Part shown: positions 23,555-36,034 of the stretch, piece by piece
Layout: the number at the start of each line of letters is the position of its first letter
Numbering within the stretch: the first letter of the stretch is position 1
Assembly (NCBI RefSeq): GCF_011397635.1
Contig: NC_064756.1
Coordinates: forward strand, 4,110,922-4,174,921
Reading direction: 5' to 3'
DNA from: Epinephelus fuscoguttatus
Taxonomy: Eukaryota > Chordata > Actinopteri > Perciformes > Serranidae
Length of the DNA stretch: 64,000 nucleotides
Made by a program: the position numbers and the translations under genes
The notes under the pieces: generated by a model
The model's database searches: none
What the model was told of the DNA's origin: nothing
Seen by the model: the letters and a program-made list of their open reading frames with translations, nothing else

Positions 23555-24246
23555 TACTGATAACCCATTTTGAAAATGGGTGTTCCTCTTTAAACCATAG
23601 ATACAGACAATCACAAGGTTTATTGAGTGAAATGAAATACATCATACGAAACTTCATGCTGGGCAATAAAATATACTTTTGAAAAATACTTTTAATACAC
23701 ACCCTCATAAGTACAACACACCTCTGCAAATGTATTTTAGATTGATCTGTATCGTTAACAGAACTTAACATCTTTAAATGAACTGACCATTTTCATGCAG
23801 AATACATCCAGATAATCGGTGCAAAACCTCACAATAATATTCAGACCAGCAAGAATCATCAACCAGATATGCTTAAAGACATTATTATAATAACATTTAT
23901 GCTGCTCACACTAATATTACAAATGCAACAGCAGCTGCCACATACCGATTAGTCATTTAAATGGTTTGTTAATCAACTGAAATAATTTATCAGAGTTTTT
24001 GATGAGTCATTGCTAAATCCATTTATCAAGTAAAAATCCCACGTCTTATATTAAATAATACTTCCAGTTTCTTAAGTCTGTGGATTTACTCCGTTTCTCT
24101 ATTAAACATGATTATAAATTCATATATTAGAAAGAAAAATAAAAAATTGTATCATCACCAAAAATGAGGCATTACTGGTAGACATTTCACAAGGTCAAAA
24201 GCCATAAAGGTTCCACTAAATTAATCTGTAGTGAAAATATCACCAT

Positions 24247-24617
24247 GGCACGGTGGTGCAGTGGTTAGCAACGTCACTTCACAGCAAGAGGGTTCCTGGC
24301 TCGAACCCAGGGTTGGGGGTTTAAACCTCGAGGTGTGGGAGCCCTTCTGTTTAGAGTTTGCATGTTCTCCCTGTGTCAGCGTGGGTTTCCTCCAGGTGCT
24401 CCAGCTTCCTCCCACAGTCCAAAGACATGCAGGTTAATTGGTGACTCTAAATTGTCCGTAGGTGTGAATGTGAGTGTGAATGGTTGTCTGTCTCTATGTG
24501 TCAGCCCTGTGATAGTCTGGTGACCTGTCCAGTGTCAGCGGGGATAGGCTCCGGCCCCCCTGCAACCCCTAGCAGGATAAGCAGGTAAGAAAATGAATGA
24601 ATGAATGAATGAATGAA
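24247..24617 (+). mobile_element. tRNA-derived SINE-like element with (ATGA)n tail
   Basis: The head GGCACGGTGGTGCAGTGGTT holds an A-box, followed by a B-box-like GGCTCGAACCC, the body TTTGCATGTTCTCCCTGTGT, and the segments TGTCTCTATGTGTCAGCCCT and GATAAGCAGGTAAGAAA with an ATGA tail. It is a longer relative of the copy at 9148-9362. A flanking GAAAATA on both sides is a possible short target duplication. It lies in intron 2 of the HSPB7-like gene. Confidence 0.7.
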
Positions 24618-25314
24618 AATAGCATTGGCTGCAGCACTACTCTACATATCATTGCATGTATATATTAATATCAGTGTTTTCTCATAAACAAACAGTGACT
24701 TATCAGATCTACAATAAACACAGGATCAAACTGTATCACCTCCATCATGTCAGACTCAGACATGTTCTGTCAGTTCTCCAGAGAAGCTGCAGCTTGCTTG
24801 TCTGCCTCCTCTCTTTCCCTCCACCCTCACAGTTTGACATTAATCATGTTTAAATTGTGGGTGAGTGGAGGAGGAAGGAGTGAGAGCCTCTGCTGCGGTG
24901 CAGGAAGATCACTTTAACAGGGGTCAGCACACAAATTGGCAAAAACCCACGACCGTTCAACTCCCCTTACAGGCCTGTAACAGAGGAAAAAAATCTTCAG
25001 AGAGAGCTAGTCAGTGTTCATTTCTCTCCTCCTTTCCTCCCTTTTCTCTCGTTCTCCACCAGCTGAGCAGCGCTGACCTCTCCACCCTTCTCTCCATCAC
25101 TGCTTCTCACCCTCTTTTCTCGCCCTCGCACCTCTCTTCACCCTGTTGCTCTTCTCACTTTCTCCTCCCGTCCTCCAGTGTTCGACGACCTTTCTTTTCA
25201 TCATCTTTTCCTCCCTCTGTTTACCCCCCCTCCAACAGCTGTCCCCTCCATCTACAGATAAATGCCTCCATCCACAGCTCTATCTTTCTTTAACCTTCTG
25301 TTTATGTCCTTCAG

Positions 25315-25506
25315 GTACTGGATGATGGAAGTGTCAGTGACACATTTACCCACAAGTCCCTGTTTCCAGAGGATATGGACCCGTTGTCTGTCAGTGGGAC
25401 CCTTAACCCTGATGGTACCCTTGTGGTGAGGGTCCGCCGGACCACAGCGCTGGGTGGGCTGGAGCCCCCGGGTGTCCCCACCTACTGCAGTGAAGCTCAC
25501 CTTTGA
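25315..25506 (+). CDS. HSPB7-like small heat-shock protein, exon 3 (rest of alpha-crystallin domain and C-terminus)
   Basis: This exon encodes residues 136-198 and TGA at 25504-25506; the acceptor is CCTTCAG. It begins VLDDGSVSDTFTHKSLFPED and continues MDPLSVSGTLNPDGTLVVRV, ending the alpha-crystallin domain at RR (about residue 177). The pattern F-x-HK-x-x-x-PED-x-DP-x-SV-x-x-x-L-x-x-DG-x-L is diagnostic for the HSPB7 branch. The 21-residue tail (ending TYCSEAHL) lacks the I-x-I motif with which human HSPB7 ends, as I recall it, so oligomer contacts through that motif may differ. Total length 198 aa, against about 170 for human HSPB7; the excess lies mainly in the Ser-rich N-terminus. Confidence 0.9.
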   Translation, partial: VLDDGSVSDTFTHKSLFPEDMDPLSVSGTLNPDGTLVVRVRRTTALGGLEPPGVPTYCSEAHL

Positions 25507-25572
25507 CTTGTGGCCTCATAGGTTTTTTTTTTTTTTTTTTACAGTTCTCAGCTGTTGAAGTATTATCATTTT

Positions 25573-25578
25573 AATAAA
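25573..25578 (+). terminator. Proximal polyadenylation signal AATAAA
   Basis: AATAAA lies 67 bases after the HSPB7-like stop codon, with GTGTTGTAGGTGAGG GT-rich sequence just downstream. This is a good candidate for a short 3' UTR. Confidence 0.6.
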
Positions 25579-25876
25579 GTGTTGTAGGTGAGGTAGACTC
25601 ACTGACCTATCAAGCTGACACTGGAATTCAAATGAATGATCTGTACGTATTATATAATATAATAGTAATAGTTATTTTTGTCCATTTGCTCAGTGTATTG
25701 CTCCATGGTAACATATCTCAACAGCTTTTGGCCAGATTGCCATTATATTTAATTTAATATTTAACATTAATTTAAACTATGGAATTTATCCTCCTTTTTT
25801 ATTTTCATCTTGTAAATTCCTGGTGCAAACGAAGTCTTTTTCGGCCATGCAATAGATGTTGTTACACAAAGTCTTC

Positions 25877-25882
25877 AATAAA
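25877..25882 (+). terminator. Distal polyadenylation signal AATAAA
   Basis: AATAAA is followed by TTTTGTTCATC and GGTGTTTTGTTTAATGTG, a strong T/GT-rich element. It is about 370 bases after the stop codon and an alternative 3' end of the HSPB7-like gene. Confidence 0.6.
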
Positions 25883-26486
25883 CTTTTGTTCATCATAATG
25901 GTGTTTTGTTTAATGTGACGTTGTCCCCACTCCATCAATGGTCACAGGAGCCAGACAGAGGAAGCTGTTAGAAGTTAAATCGCTGTCTGGCTGGATTTGA
26001 ATCAAACAGAGATGTGATCAGCCCACACAGTCCAACACTCAGGGTGAATTTATTTGACCTGAAACACCTTCTACTTTAATTTAAATCTTGAGTCAGCAGA
26101 TTTCAGTCTGCGGAGTGTTTCTCATCAGGAATAAATGGGTGGATATTAGCAGCATTGGCTCTGACAACAACCAGACACTTGTCCTGGGCCAAATGAGATA
26201 ATTGGACTGACGTGAGGCTTTGAACAGATGCAAAATGAAATCTCATGCCTGTCACCACTCATCACCTCTACCTGTGTCTGCGTCCTCTCCCTACCTGTGG
26301 GGGTCCATGATTCCTTAAATGTAACCCTCAAACCATATTGATGGTGTACACACAACATACAGAACTCTGACACAATGGCTCCTGGCATAAAAGAATAACA
26401 TTATAAATTACTCAGACAGAGGCAAGACAGCCTTCAAGAAGAACCTTAATTAAATGTATTATTATGCAATAACACAATAACATAAC

Positions 26487-27502
26487 TAGGGGTGACCCCG
26501 AATAGTCGATGATTCAGTGATTTGATTCAGAGAAGTCTGGTTCGACTGCCAGTCTCACTGTCGAATTGTCACAAAATGTGGTTATGAAACAAGACCGTAC
26601 CATTCTGACTATATGGGGGTGTCAGTAGGCATAATCATTACTACGCATGAATAAATCACCCAGTTGCTCGATCCAAATCAGCGGAGGTGAGTGAGTGCGC
26701 TGCAGGACCATCAGAGCAGCATCGAGGCCTACGGTGATTAATGAGTGTGATAAGGAAAAGGACGGATGGAGATGAGAATGACCTAAAATTCGTTTACCTG
26801 AAGTGTCTTGAAACAAATTTCACCGCTGATTATTTTTTTGATAGACTCTGATTTTTTATTTATTTATTATCACTAGTCTGTCTGAACAGGCGGGGAGGGC
26901 AACACGTATCCCCGGGGGTACGTGTTGTGTGAGTGAGGCCGGGAGTGCGGCCGGGCGTGGGGATTTCAGCACCACGGACAGCGCGCGTAAAAAGACTTAC
27001 ACATTTAAAAGGAGACAAGCATCTCCTTTTAAATGTGTTTGCTGCTAGCGAAAATAAATGAAGACAGTCACATATTTTCAATAAAAAACAATGAGTTGAA
27101 CGTTCATTTCGAGCTTTTGTAGTACAACGAAATCCAGAATTGTGCGAGTGCGGCCGGAGAGCAGGCGGCAGTGTTTGATGCAGGAAACTTGATATGGACT
27201 TGAAAATCAGTTTCGGAGTGGCGGTGTTTCGGAATGGAGGGCTGTCTCCGGCTGGGCAGCGCGTCTGCGCTCATCTAGAGCATCATACCTTGATGAAGTG
27301 AAAGTAATAAAGATAAAGATAAAATGATAACCCTTTTACTTTTATTATTATCTTATTATGCCAACTGAAGAGTGGAAACTGACGCAAATGAGCTCATTAA
27401 TCATTGCGGGGGAAAACAACATGATTCGACGATTAGTCGGTTAAAGGAAAAATCTGTCAAATCAGATTCGACTATGAAAATTCTTAGTCGGGGACACCCC
27501 TA
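26487..27502. mobile_element. Non-autonomous hAT-type transposon
   Basis: The ends are inverted: TAGGGGTG at 26487 and a terminal CACCCCTA ending at 27502; the subterminal GAATAGTCGA and TTCTTAGTCGG blocks are related. The flanks AACATAAC (26479-26486) and AACTTAAC (27503-27510) match at 7 of 8 bases, as expected for an 8-bp hAT target duplication. The interior is non-coding and includes a GC-rich part (26880-27000), unlike its AT-rich surroundings. It also includes a perfect hairpin: 17-bp arms at 26999-27015 and 27022-27038, separated by 6 bases. Confidence 0.8.
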
Positions 27503-28540
27503 AACTTAACCCTTCGAAACTTAGAGTGACATCACTTTTCTTGTGTTGCTTTCAGAAGCCAATCTCAAATATTTAAACCTTTGAAGGCTGACCAACTTGG
27601 TTTGATTAAAAAAAACAACAGCAACAACAACAACAACAAAACTAGGTTTAAAAGAAAGTTAGGGAAAAACTATATTTATAATAAAAATAATAATTATTAC
27701 ATTTTATAAAAATTATGTTAGAGAATTACAACACTTCTTGGTTGTTTTTAGCTTTATTTTCGTTGTTTCTTTTTTATTTTCTTGTTTTTAATTTTCTCTT
27801 TTTCTAATTGATTGCTAATTTTTTTCTTCTTTCATTTCTCATTGATTTCCTCTCATGTTTTTAAAAGAAATCAAGCAATTTGCCTAGGTTTCAAAGGGTT
27901 AAAGGAATAGTATGTGACATTCAGAGGATGCTGAGGATTCTGAGCCTGAGCCAAGATTGCCTGCACTTGACTTTCAACATGAAGTTGGCTAGCCAGTGGC
28001 TAGCAGCTAACGGGGCTAACAGCGCGAACAGTACTTACTACAACAGTAACTACAGAGCTAACAGTGTTAATGTGAGGGGGGATTGCAGAGTGGGCTCTAT
28101 GCTTCCAAGACGATGCCACTGCCACAGTGGGTTGGGATGGTGGTGGCAACAACAGGGACTCACATGCACCAACATGCATGTGGGGCTGGACCGTCGACCA
28201 CAACAAAGAACAAAGATGCTCAAATTTAAACACACACAGAGGCAGTGTGATGTCATTCCCTGCTCAGGGCACCATTAGTCTACTATATCTTTACATGGCC
28301 TATAGTTTTTAAAGTTCTGAACATCATCAGGACCTTTAAAGCTGCATTCATTTAACTGATTTGTTTGCCACTTGCAGCAAAGTCAGTTTATTTAAAGTTG
28401 TGTTTCTGACTACCTCATCAATTTAAGTGGAATATTCACCCTCCCCGAAGGAAATATTTGTCTCTTTAGCTGCTGAACTACTGTGGTTACCTGCTGATTG
28501 ATAGCTTTTCTGTCTGCTGTTTGATTCCAGACACGCAGTG

Positions 28541-28847
28541 TAATGGCAAATGGTAAATGGACTTGACTTGTATAGTGCCTTTCTAGTCTTCTGACCGCTC
28601 AAAGCGCTTTTGAACAGCGTCATATTCACCCATTCACATACACAGGTGGCCGAAGCTACCGTACAAGGTGCCACCTATTACTCAGTAAGCATTCAGACGC
28701 ACTAACACACCCATGGAGCAGCCATCAGGAGCAATTAGGGGTTCAGTATTTTGTCCAATGATATTTTGACATGCAGACAGGAGGAGCCTGGGATTGAATC
28801 ACCGATCTTCCGATTAGTGGATGACCCGCTCTACCTGTGAGCCACAG
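28541..28847 (-). mobile_element. tRNA-derived SINE-like element, reverse orientation
   Basis: Read on the minus strand, it starts with TGTGGCTCACAGGTAGAGCG (A-box-like) and GGTGATTCAATCCCA (B-box-like), then continues into a body ending CATTTACCATTTGCCATTA. The whole block is a repeat I recognise from many fish sequences. The head looks like a diverged tRNA. Confidence 0.65.
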
Positions 28848-29740
28848 AAAATTTATCACAGGTATTAGACTGAAAGTAGCAAAGGGAAATAAGGTTGATG
28901 AGAGCGGAGTTACAGGTCATCATAACCGTGATTTAGAAGAAGCTAACTATGAGCCAGAACTGTTATTCTTTGTGTGTTAATCACTACAGACAACCCCTTT
29001 TTAAAATGCACAGTCTTTTGATCATGCAGCTTTAAACATAGTAAACATAAGGCCATATGTTTTAAAACATGCAACCTCAGTTTGAAAAAAAGTGAAGAAA
29101 AAAACCCATGCTGTATTGTCTTTCATTCGTAATATTACCCTCAGTAACAATTCAAATGTTCCTCATTACATCTCTGTGCAAAACTCCAGACTGACAAACA
29201 CCAGAAATGCACTTGATATACTTTTCTGATATTTCTCTTTCCTTGTTAGAAGATGTCACATTGATGAAATAACACGCTCACACTCCGAACAGAGAGCTGT
29301 CTTCTCCAGAGGCCCGTCTGCACCTCTTACCAGCGATTACATCAATCAGTCTCCAAGTGAGACAAGCACTTCCTACACTGTAGCAGTTACTGGGAGGCAG
29401 GAAGACTTTTTCGAGTGACACCTTTATTTAATATTCATCAGAACGTGGGCCGCGTCAGCACGGACAGATGGCGCTCTGCTCAACAGGGCTCGACGCCACT
29501 CGAGTGTTTCTAACCTCATTCATCGCAATACAGATGAGCAACTGCAGCCGCGTTTTGTCTGGTTGGAAAACTTGCACACACTCAGATAGGCACACAATCA
29601 CACACACAGGTTCATACACCTGGTTGTGTTACAGGATGTCACGGTGTTGGTGTCACATCACTGCTGCTGTTAACTGGTAGTTAAACTGGAGTGGATTATG
29701 GATTAGAAACACAACAGAATATTAAACAAATGATCACCAC

Positions 29741-29741
<1 letters not shown>

Positions 29742-29795
<54 letters not shown>
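29742..29795 (+). repeat. (CA)n microsatellite
   Basis: An uninterrupted run of about 27 CA units. Confidence 0.95.
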
Positions 29796-29797
<2 letters not shown>

Positions 29798-31441
29798 AGG
29801 CACAGCTCACTCTGTCTCCAGGGAAGGTATCGTGCTCCCACCTGAAACTCACTGAGGGACGGAGCTTCAGCCTACTTAACGAATGAACTCATTTAGCTCA
29901 TTAAGCCTTTACCAATGCACTCTTCACCCATTACAGTCCAGATGCTCTCCTCTCATTCACACAAAATAAAACAACACAACAAGGACTGTGTGTAACGTGT
30001 GTGTATTTTGTGGGTGATGTGAATGAGGACGCACCAGACGGAGGGGGAGAGAAAGAAACACTGAAAAAGAAACAAACGCATAGCCACAAAACTGAGACTG
30101 TGAAAAAAAGTGTGTGGTTGCAGATCACTATGGAGCCAGCTGTTGCAGTTAACACTCCCCGTGGGACAGCACAACCAGGAACACCATTTTAGGTGCATTT
30201 AGAGTTGTGTTACCGACACTGAAGTGCTGCACTTGACTAACTTCGATATTTTGGGAGTTTTCAAAGCTGCAACACTTCAGCAGCTGTAACAAACATTAAG
30301 GCTCACGTGCTGGAGGACCCAAATTGCATAATGAGGTATTTTAAGCGAAGGGCATCACTGCTGAGCAGAGCCAGTTCACCTGCCCCTCCCAAACTCACTC
30401 TGTTAGGGGTGGTACCAAACCCTCAGGCTGGGAGTATTCTCTGTGTCCTGATTCATGGCTGGATGCTCTGAAGGACATGGTCATGGGACATGTCCTAACT
30501 GTTCTGACTTTACGAGTTTACAAAGATGTAGAGAGAAAGCAGTGTATGAATGCACCATTATACTCACCAGCCTGCAACAGATGTGATACTGTTGTTAGAA
30601 TTACTATATCTAACATTACCAGATTCTAACTTGTAAACATCAACGACTTATTAAAATTGGAAAAACCTGATATATCCAATTTTGCACAAAACAACATGCA
30701 ATGTCGCGTCTGTCGTTCAAATTAATTAAATGCAAATGCAACAGATGAAATGTGAAATCAATGCAAACTATTTTTTAACCCTCACATGACCAACTCTGCT
30801 CTCACAGAAAAATAGTTGATAACATGAATGCTTGCAAGTTTTAAACCTGGGAAACTTTCCCATCCCTACCATCCATTATATATAATGGGAAACGCAGACC
30901 TCCTGTCTGTTTCTGTAAGCTGAAACCATTTCCCTCAGTGGAAACAAAGCTTTTATTTACTTTAATTTCACAGATAAAAATAGCATTTTAAATCTTGTGT
31001 GTGATTTATCCTGGCTTCATATGAGCAGAGGAAATCTCTGCTAGTTGCTAGGCTACTTTATACAATGTAAAATACCATAGACTCATGCTAATAACGTTAG
31101 CATGTTGTATTTGTTTGGAAAACGTGTTCAGTATAAGACAGTTGTTTTGTCAGTGAACCTTGTGAGTTGTGATGGAGCCAAATTTTGTAACGTTACCCTT
31201 GTTAAATGTTGCTGTTGTCCCTGGCTTCATGTGAGTAGAGGAAAAGTTCACTAGCCACTAGGCTAGCTGTGAATGCTGCAAGTTACAGTGAAGCTGATTT
31301 GTGTACTTGTGTTTGAAACTGTCTCTATTAAGCCATGTTTAATGTGTGTTTTTAACTTTACCGCACTTCACAGAAACCTCACCACCAAGTATTGTTTTGG
31401 AGATGTAACTGCAGAATGACACAGTTCATCATTAAGTCCTA

Positions 31442-31580
31442 GACATTTGTGCCAAATTTAAAGAAATTCCCATAGGCGTCCTTGAGACACTGCGTTCACA
31501 ACAGTTGGAAAATTGTATGTACATATGTACAGCCTGAAAACATAATGCGTCCGACCATGGCTTTTGCCGGTGTTGAGGCA
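31442..31580 (+). repeat. Dispersed teleost repeat (GTGCCAAATTTAAAGAAATT type)
   Basis: It shares CATTTGTGCCAAATTTAAAG and the ending GGCC-like ATGGCT[TG]TTGCCGGTG..GAGGCA with the copy at 42306-42470. The family is widespread in fish. The end usually reads CCACGGCTGTCGCCGGCG-like; here it is diverged. Confidence 0.55.
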
Positions 31581-32231
31581 CAATCAAAGCTGTTGCAAAG
31601 AACATATGGGTCTTTATCTTTGCATGCAATTATTATGGCTACAACTGCAATTCACTGTGAACGCTGAACCTACACTATGTCACTGGTAGATACAAAAACA
31701 TGCACCTTGTACACACTCCAATCAGCAGTTTCTAAGCTAATGTGAAAATGATGCTCTTCTCTGTTCAAGCTTAATTTGTTTGTCTGAACTAAAGCTGTAT
31801 TTCTGTGTTTTCCTTAAAAAAAGAACCTTAATTATTGCGAAGAAATAAGCTTTGACAAGAGATGGGTTCTCCAATACAGCTGAGTAGATGCGTTACTCAC
31901 TGAGCTAGATTGGAGCAGATTGAATAATGAGGTAGTAAGATGCTCATAAGTGAGATCAAAACGTCGGGTTAGGAACAAATGTTGTGTGAAACCTTTGACT
32001 CCCTGTGCTATAAAAAGATTTGGGATAAAATGAACTAATGTGAACATTATTGTGGCATTACTGTGTTTGCCTCCCCACTGGGAGTGACAGCAGAACACAA
32101 AAACAACACTCCAGGTGCTTCCCAGCTGTTAGTGAGGGGAGAGACAGACAGACAGACAGCTGCAGAACAACAGTCCTGGGAGATATAAAACAGAAAGTAA
32201 TCTTCAACACAACATGTTTGTTAAAATCTCA

Positions 32232-35200
32232 TTTATTCATCCCTGATATACAAAACAAGGTTTCATTTTTCTGTGTGAAAAATAGCTCTGGATTTTGTTC
32301 AGTTCAGTCTGGTTTGGCCCTTGGGGTTTGCCGTAGTGGAGGCCTCCAGGACAATGTGCAGTCCCTAAGAGCCCTAAGGAGTGGATAAAAGATAACTCTC
32401 AACAGCTGATGTGAGGATCTGGTCTTATCAAACCCATCAGACTGAAGGAGAGAGGGGAGCATGATAAAACTGACTCACATCAGTGCTTTAGGGGGAGGGG
32501 CTTGTATGAGAGCGCCAGCTACAGTTCATGCAGCAGGATTCACCACAGAGCCTGTTAAGACCAGACGGGAAGGGTTTCCAAAAGCCAAAATGAGGAGTCT
32601 AAGCCATTTCTCTTTTTGAACAAAGGCTGATCAACACCTAAAGGTGCAAACAGTGTCCTTAAATATCTCAACGCAGATTTGGTGAGATTCTGACAGCTTG
32701 TATCGAAGCTTTTGGGAAACCTTCCCCCTTGAACCGTCATTCAAATATCGTATCTTTATCACACACAAGCTCCTGTGTGAGTGTCAGTTCTCCTCATATA
32801 CATACATCTTTTTACACTTTTCAGGTTTCTTTACAAAAATAAGGTTATCTTGCATTCATGTCATCAATTAAAACTGGGTTACAAAGTGAGATGAACAACA
32901 GTTATTGCACAAATTGATTACCTACAAGTAGATCATCCATAGAAAGAATGGAAAAACAAATCTTTTTTACAACTTCTACTTTGATTAATACAGACTAATA
33001 AATATGCATCTACCTCGGTTTATATCTGTCTGGTAGCAAATGAGATGAAACGTTCTGTGTGTCTGCAGAGGGGAAGGCTCTGGCAGAAGGCAGAATAATG
33101 AAAATCGATGAAAAGCACAAACAAATGAACAGAACCAAATCAGACGAGTGGATCTCAGTCAGTCCCGGGGGCGAGCAGATGGGGGCGGGTTGAGGGGTGT
33201 GGAGGGCGGGGCGGTGACGATGACGATGACAGATTACCATGGTGATAATTGCACACCCCGCTGACACATCATCCAGCCCCCTTACATATTTGCGTACTTG
33301 TGTGAAAAGTGCCTCGTCTACAGGACTAGAAAACAGATCCAAACACTTAAGGGTGGATAGCTTAATCCCGTTGATAAAGAAGAGGAGTCGATGCAGGCAC
33401 TTGTGGAATGAACATGTCACCAACAGACCACATGCTGGTCCCTTTAACGCTAACTTCACCGGCAGCCACCGCAAGCCTTTACCCCTCTAATGTTATTCGC
33501 GCTTTACAAATAAACTTCTTAGTAGAAATGTTTCAGACAGCATGTCAAACCATTAAAAAAAACATAAGATAGCATTAAAATCAAAATTTTAAATCATCAA
33601 ATGTGGAAAAACAAATGAACAAATACAAAAAACAACAAATATAATAAAAGAAGCCTCCCAAATCTTTCAAAAGAGAGTAGTCAACAACAATTTAAGATAG
33701 GTTAAGACATTAAATTATGACTTTATATTACAGGAATGATGTTAAATATATTAATTTCTGAGCTTAACTTTGCAAAGACCCCTTCCCAGTTCAAAATCAG
33801 GCAACGTGTCAAACTCAACCGGTGAATGGGAGATGCCAATCAAAGTGAACTGACACTGTAAGTATAAAACAAGATACTGTAAAGACACATAACAAACAGG
33901 CACAAGATGGCAAACATACTGAGACACAACGTCATTCACTAGTCCCATTATTCATGTCCGTCAAGCTTCTTTTGTTTTTGGTACATTTTGATCATATAAA
34001 ACAAATCTCACATGCGCTCCGTCATGCAAAGCCGTGCTGTTTCACTGTGTGTATTTTACTTTCAGTGGCGCGCAGCAAGACAAGACACCACCAAAAATAA
34101 AATCCATGCAACGCGTCGAATGCTAGAAAACCATTAAGAAGTTGGGTATGAGTGCGTATTTAAGGCATCCAAACAGTAGAGCAGATTCTGTAGGTAGTAG
34201 TGGACGTCCTGGCCTGGTGGAGAAATAAAAAAAATTAAAGATTTAAAAAAAGGAGTGTGTCTTAAGGGACGTATTTGGGGGTCAGTAGTGGAAACGACGG
34301 AGGGATGGAGGAAAGGGAAAACAAATCAATACTTTTCTGTCGATGAGCAGAGAGCGAGCTGACAAGCCTTAAGCATTATGCCAGACATGAATTATTAAAT
34401 TCACAGTACTTATACATTATCCGTCATGTCGGACTGCTTGCTGAATCAGAAACCATGCTGCCATTAATCATTCATGGCTCCTGTTCAAGGTTCAATCGGT
34501 CAGCTAGGAGCTGGAGCGATAATTTAGTAATGATTTGGACTTATAGTGGTAAACAAGGTACATTTTAAAAGTTAAACTACATCTTGAACCATTTACTGTT
34601 GGTCAGTTAGGGATTTCCTGAAGTGTTTTTACTCCAGTTAATCTCACTGGATCATGCTCCCGTTCTCTTAAGCTATCTTTATGCAATAATCAGGTGGATT
34701 CTGCTCACATACATTGCCTCATCCCTGGAACATTACATCATAAAGCGGGTGGGGGGGCGTCTGTGACTCTGATAGTAATGGAGGTTAGCCAACATGGCGA
34801 TCAAAGACAGATTGATGAGAGGGCCCAGAGCAGCTGGTTAGGTAATGATGTCTTCATTCTTTCAGCCATCCATTTGCTCCCTGTTCTTCCTCCCTCCCTC
34901 GCTTCCTGCCCTCTCCATCCGCCTCAACCTTCTCTGGAACGGTTATTAAAGAGCTATATTTAGATAAGCAGAAAAACCTTGACTCTCTGAGTGCATCGCC
35001 GCGGTCTTGTTTGTGTGTCTTTCTATGTGTCTTTGTAATGTAAGGCCGTAGCTATAGTATGAAAGGAGTGTACGTTATGAACAGGGCTACAGGTGCTTCC
35101 GCCACTGCCAACAGGCATGTCTGCTTGCATAGACTTTATTCTCAACCTGACCATTAAGACATGCAGTGAAGAGATGGGAAGACTGAGGAAAAGAGGTATA

Positions 35201-36034
35201 ATGGAAACAAGAAAAAAATCTGAAAGCTAAGGCATCTGTCCCCTTAGTCCAGTGCTTGTCAGTGGGACAAACTGTAGTGTGATTTACAAAGAAATGGCGC
35301 CATGGCAAATTCCAGTTAGACCCAGACCACCTGATCAGTCAGAAATCAAAGTATTCAAGCTGGAAAACAAAGACTGAAATGTGTTCTAAAGGCAATAATA
35401 AAAAAAAATCATATAAGAAATAGTCGTTTGCTACCTCCCTCCCTCTTCATGCACACTCACAATTTCTCACCTCTTTCTCACACACACTTACAGTACAAGC
35501 ACACGTTACTCTTCCTTGTCATCACTGCTGAATTTCTCTACTCAAGTGGAAGACTCGTTCAGAAGATAACTTTTGCAGGTCCAAACTTTGATCTCTACTC
35601 TAAAGATACAGAACCAACAACAAAGTCTGCTAAAAAAAATCCCTTTTTAAAGATTTCAACCCATTCCCAGTCCCCCCTGCAAAATCCACATTCACTCTGC
35701 TGTGGGTTCCCGAGGGTTAATGGAGAGCAGGGCACAGGTTGAGTTGTGTTCCTCTCCCCCGTGGAGTGTCTGGCTTGGTCAGTGCAGGACTCCTGGAGAG
35801 CGCACTGGTGGGTCCGTGAAGCAAAGTGGATGGTGGAGAGAAAGAGGAGTAGATGAGGAGAGAAATGAGGAGTTGCGAAGAGGCTAGCAGTAGGACTCTT
35901 TCCAGAATTAAATATTGATCCGAAGCCCTGAGGATTTTTGCATGTTTGTGGCTTTGGGAGATTAAAGACCTCTATGCCTCCTCCTCCTCTTCCTCCACCT
36001 GCTCTTCTTACTCCTCCTCCTCCTCTACTTTCCC
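32232..36034 (-). other. Probable 3' UTR / 3' flank of clcn2
   Basis: This is the sequence downstream of the clcn2 stop codon on the minus strand. It is free of recognisable mobile elements, in contrast to its surroundings. Minus-strand AATAAA hexamers occur at 35135-35140 and 32232-32237, giving possible 3' UTRs of about 0.9 or 3.8 kb. Open frames here (for example 154 codons at 33010-33474) show no recognisable protein. Confidence 0.35.

Larger units (their letters stand above)
25883..32231. other. Intergenic region between the HSPB7-like gene and clcn2
   Basis: No supported exon was found. The region holds a hAT element (26487-27502), an (ACA)n tract at about 27617-27641, a reverse-oriented SINE (28541-28847), a (CA)n microsatellite (29742-29795) and a teleost dispersed repeat (31442-31580). 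The remaining sequence is AT-rich and not recognised. Confidence 0.5.

Noticed and set aside
27880..28278. 132-codon frame on +
   Set aside because: Low-complexity Asn/Ser/Ala stretch from repeated GCTAACAG-like sequence; no domain recognised.
24247..28847. tRNA genes suggested by A- and B-box-like motifs
   Set aside because: The A/B boxes belong to SINE heads fused to long non-tRNA bodies; no complete cloverleaf with acceptor pairing was found.
33010..33474. 154-codon frame on - downstream of clcn2
   Set aside because: No recognisable domain; it lies in the likely 3' UTR or flank of clcn2.
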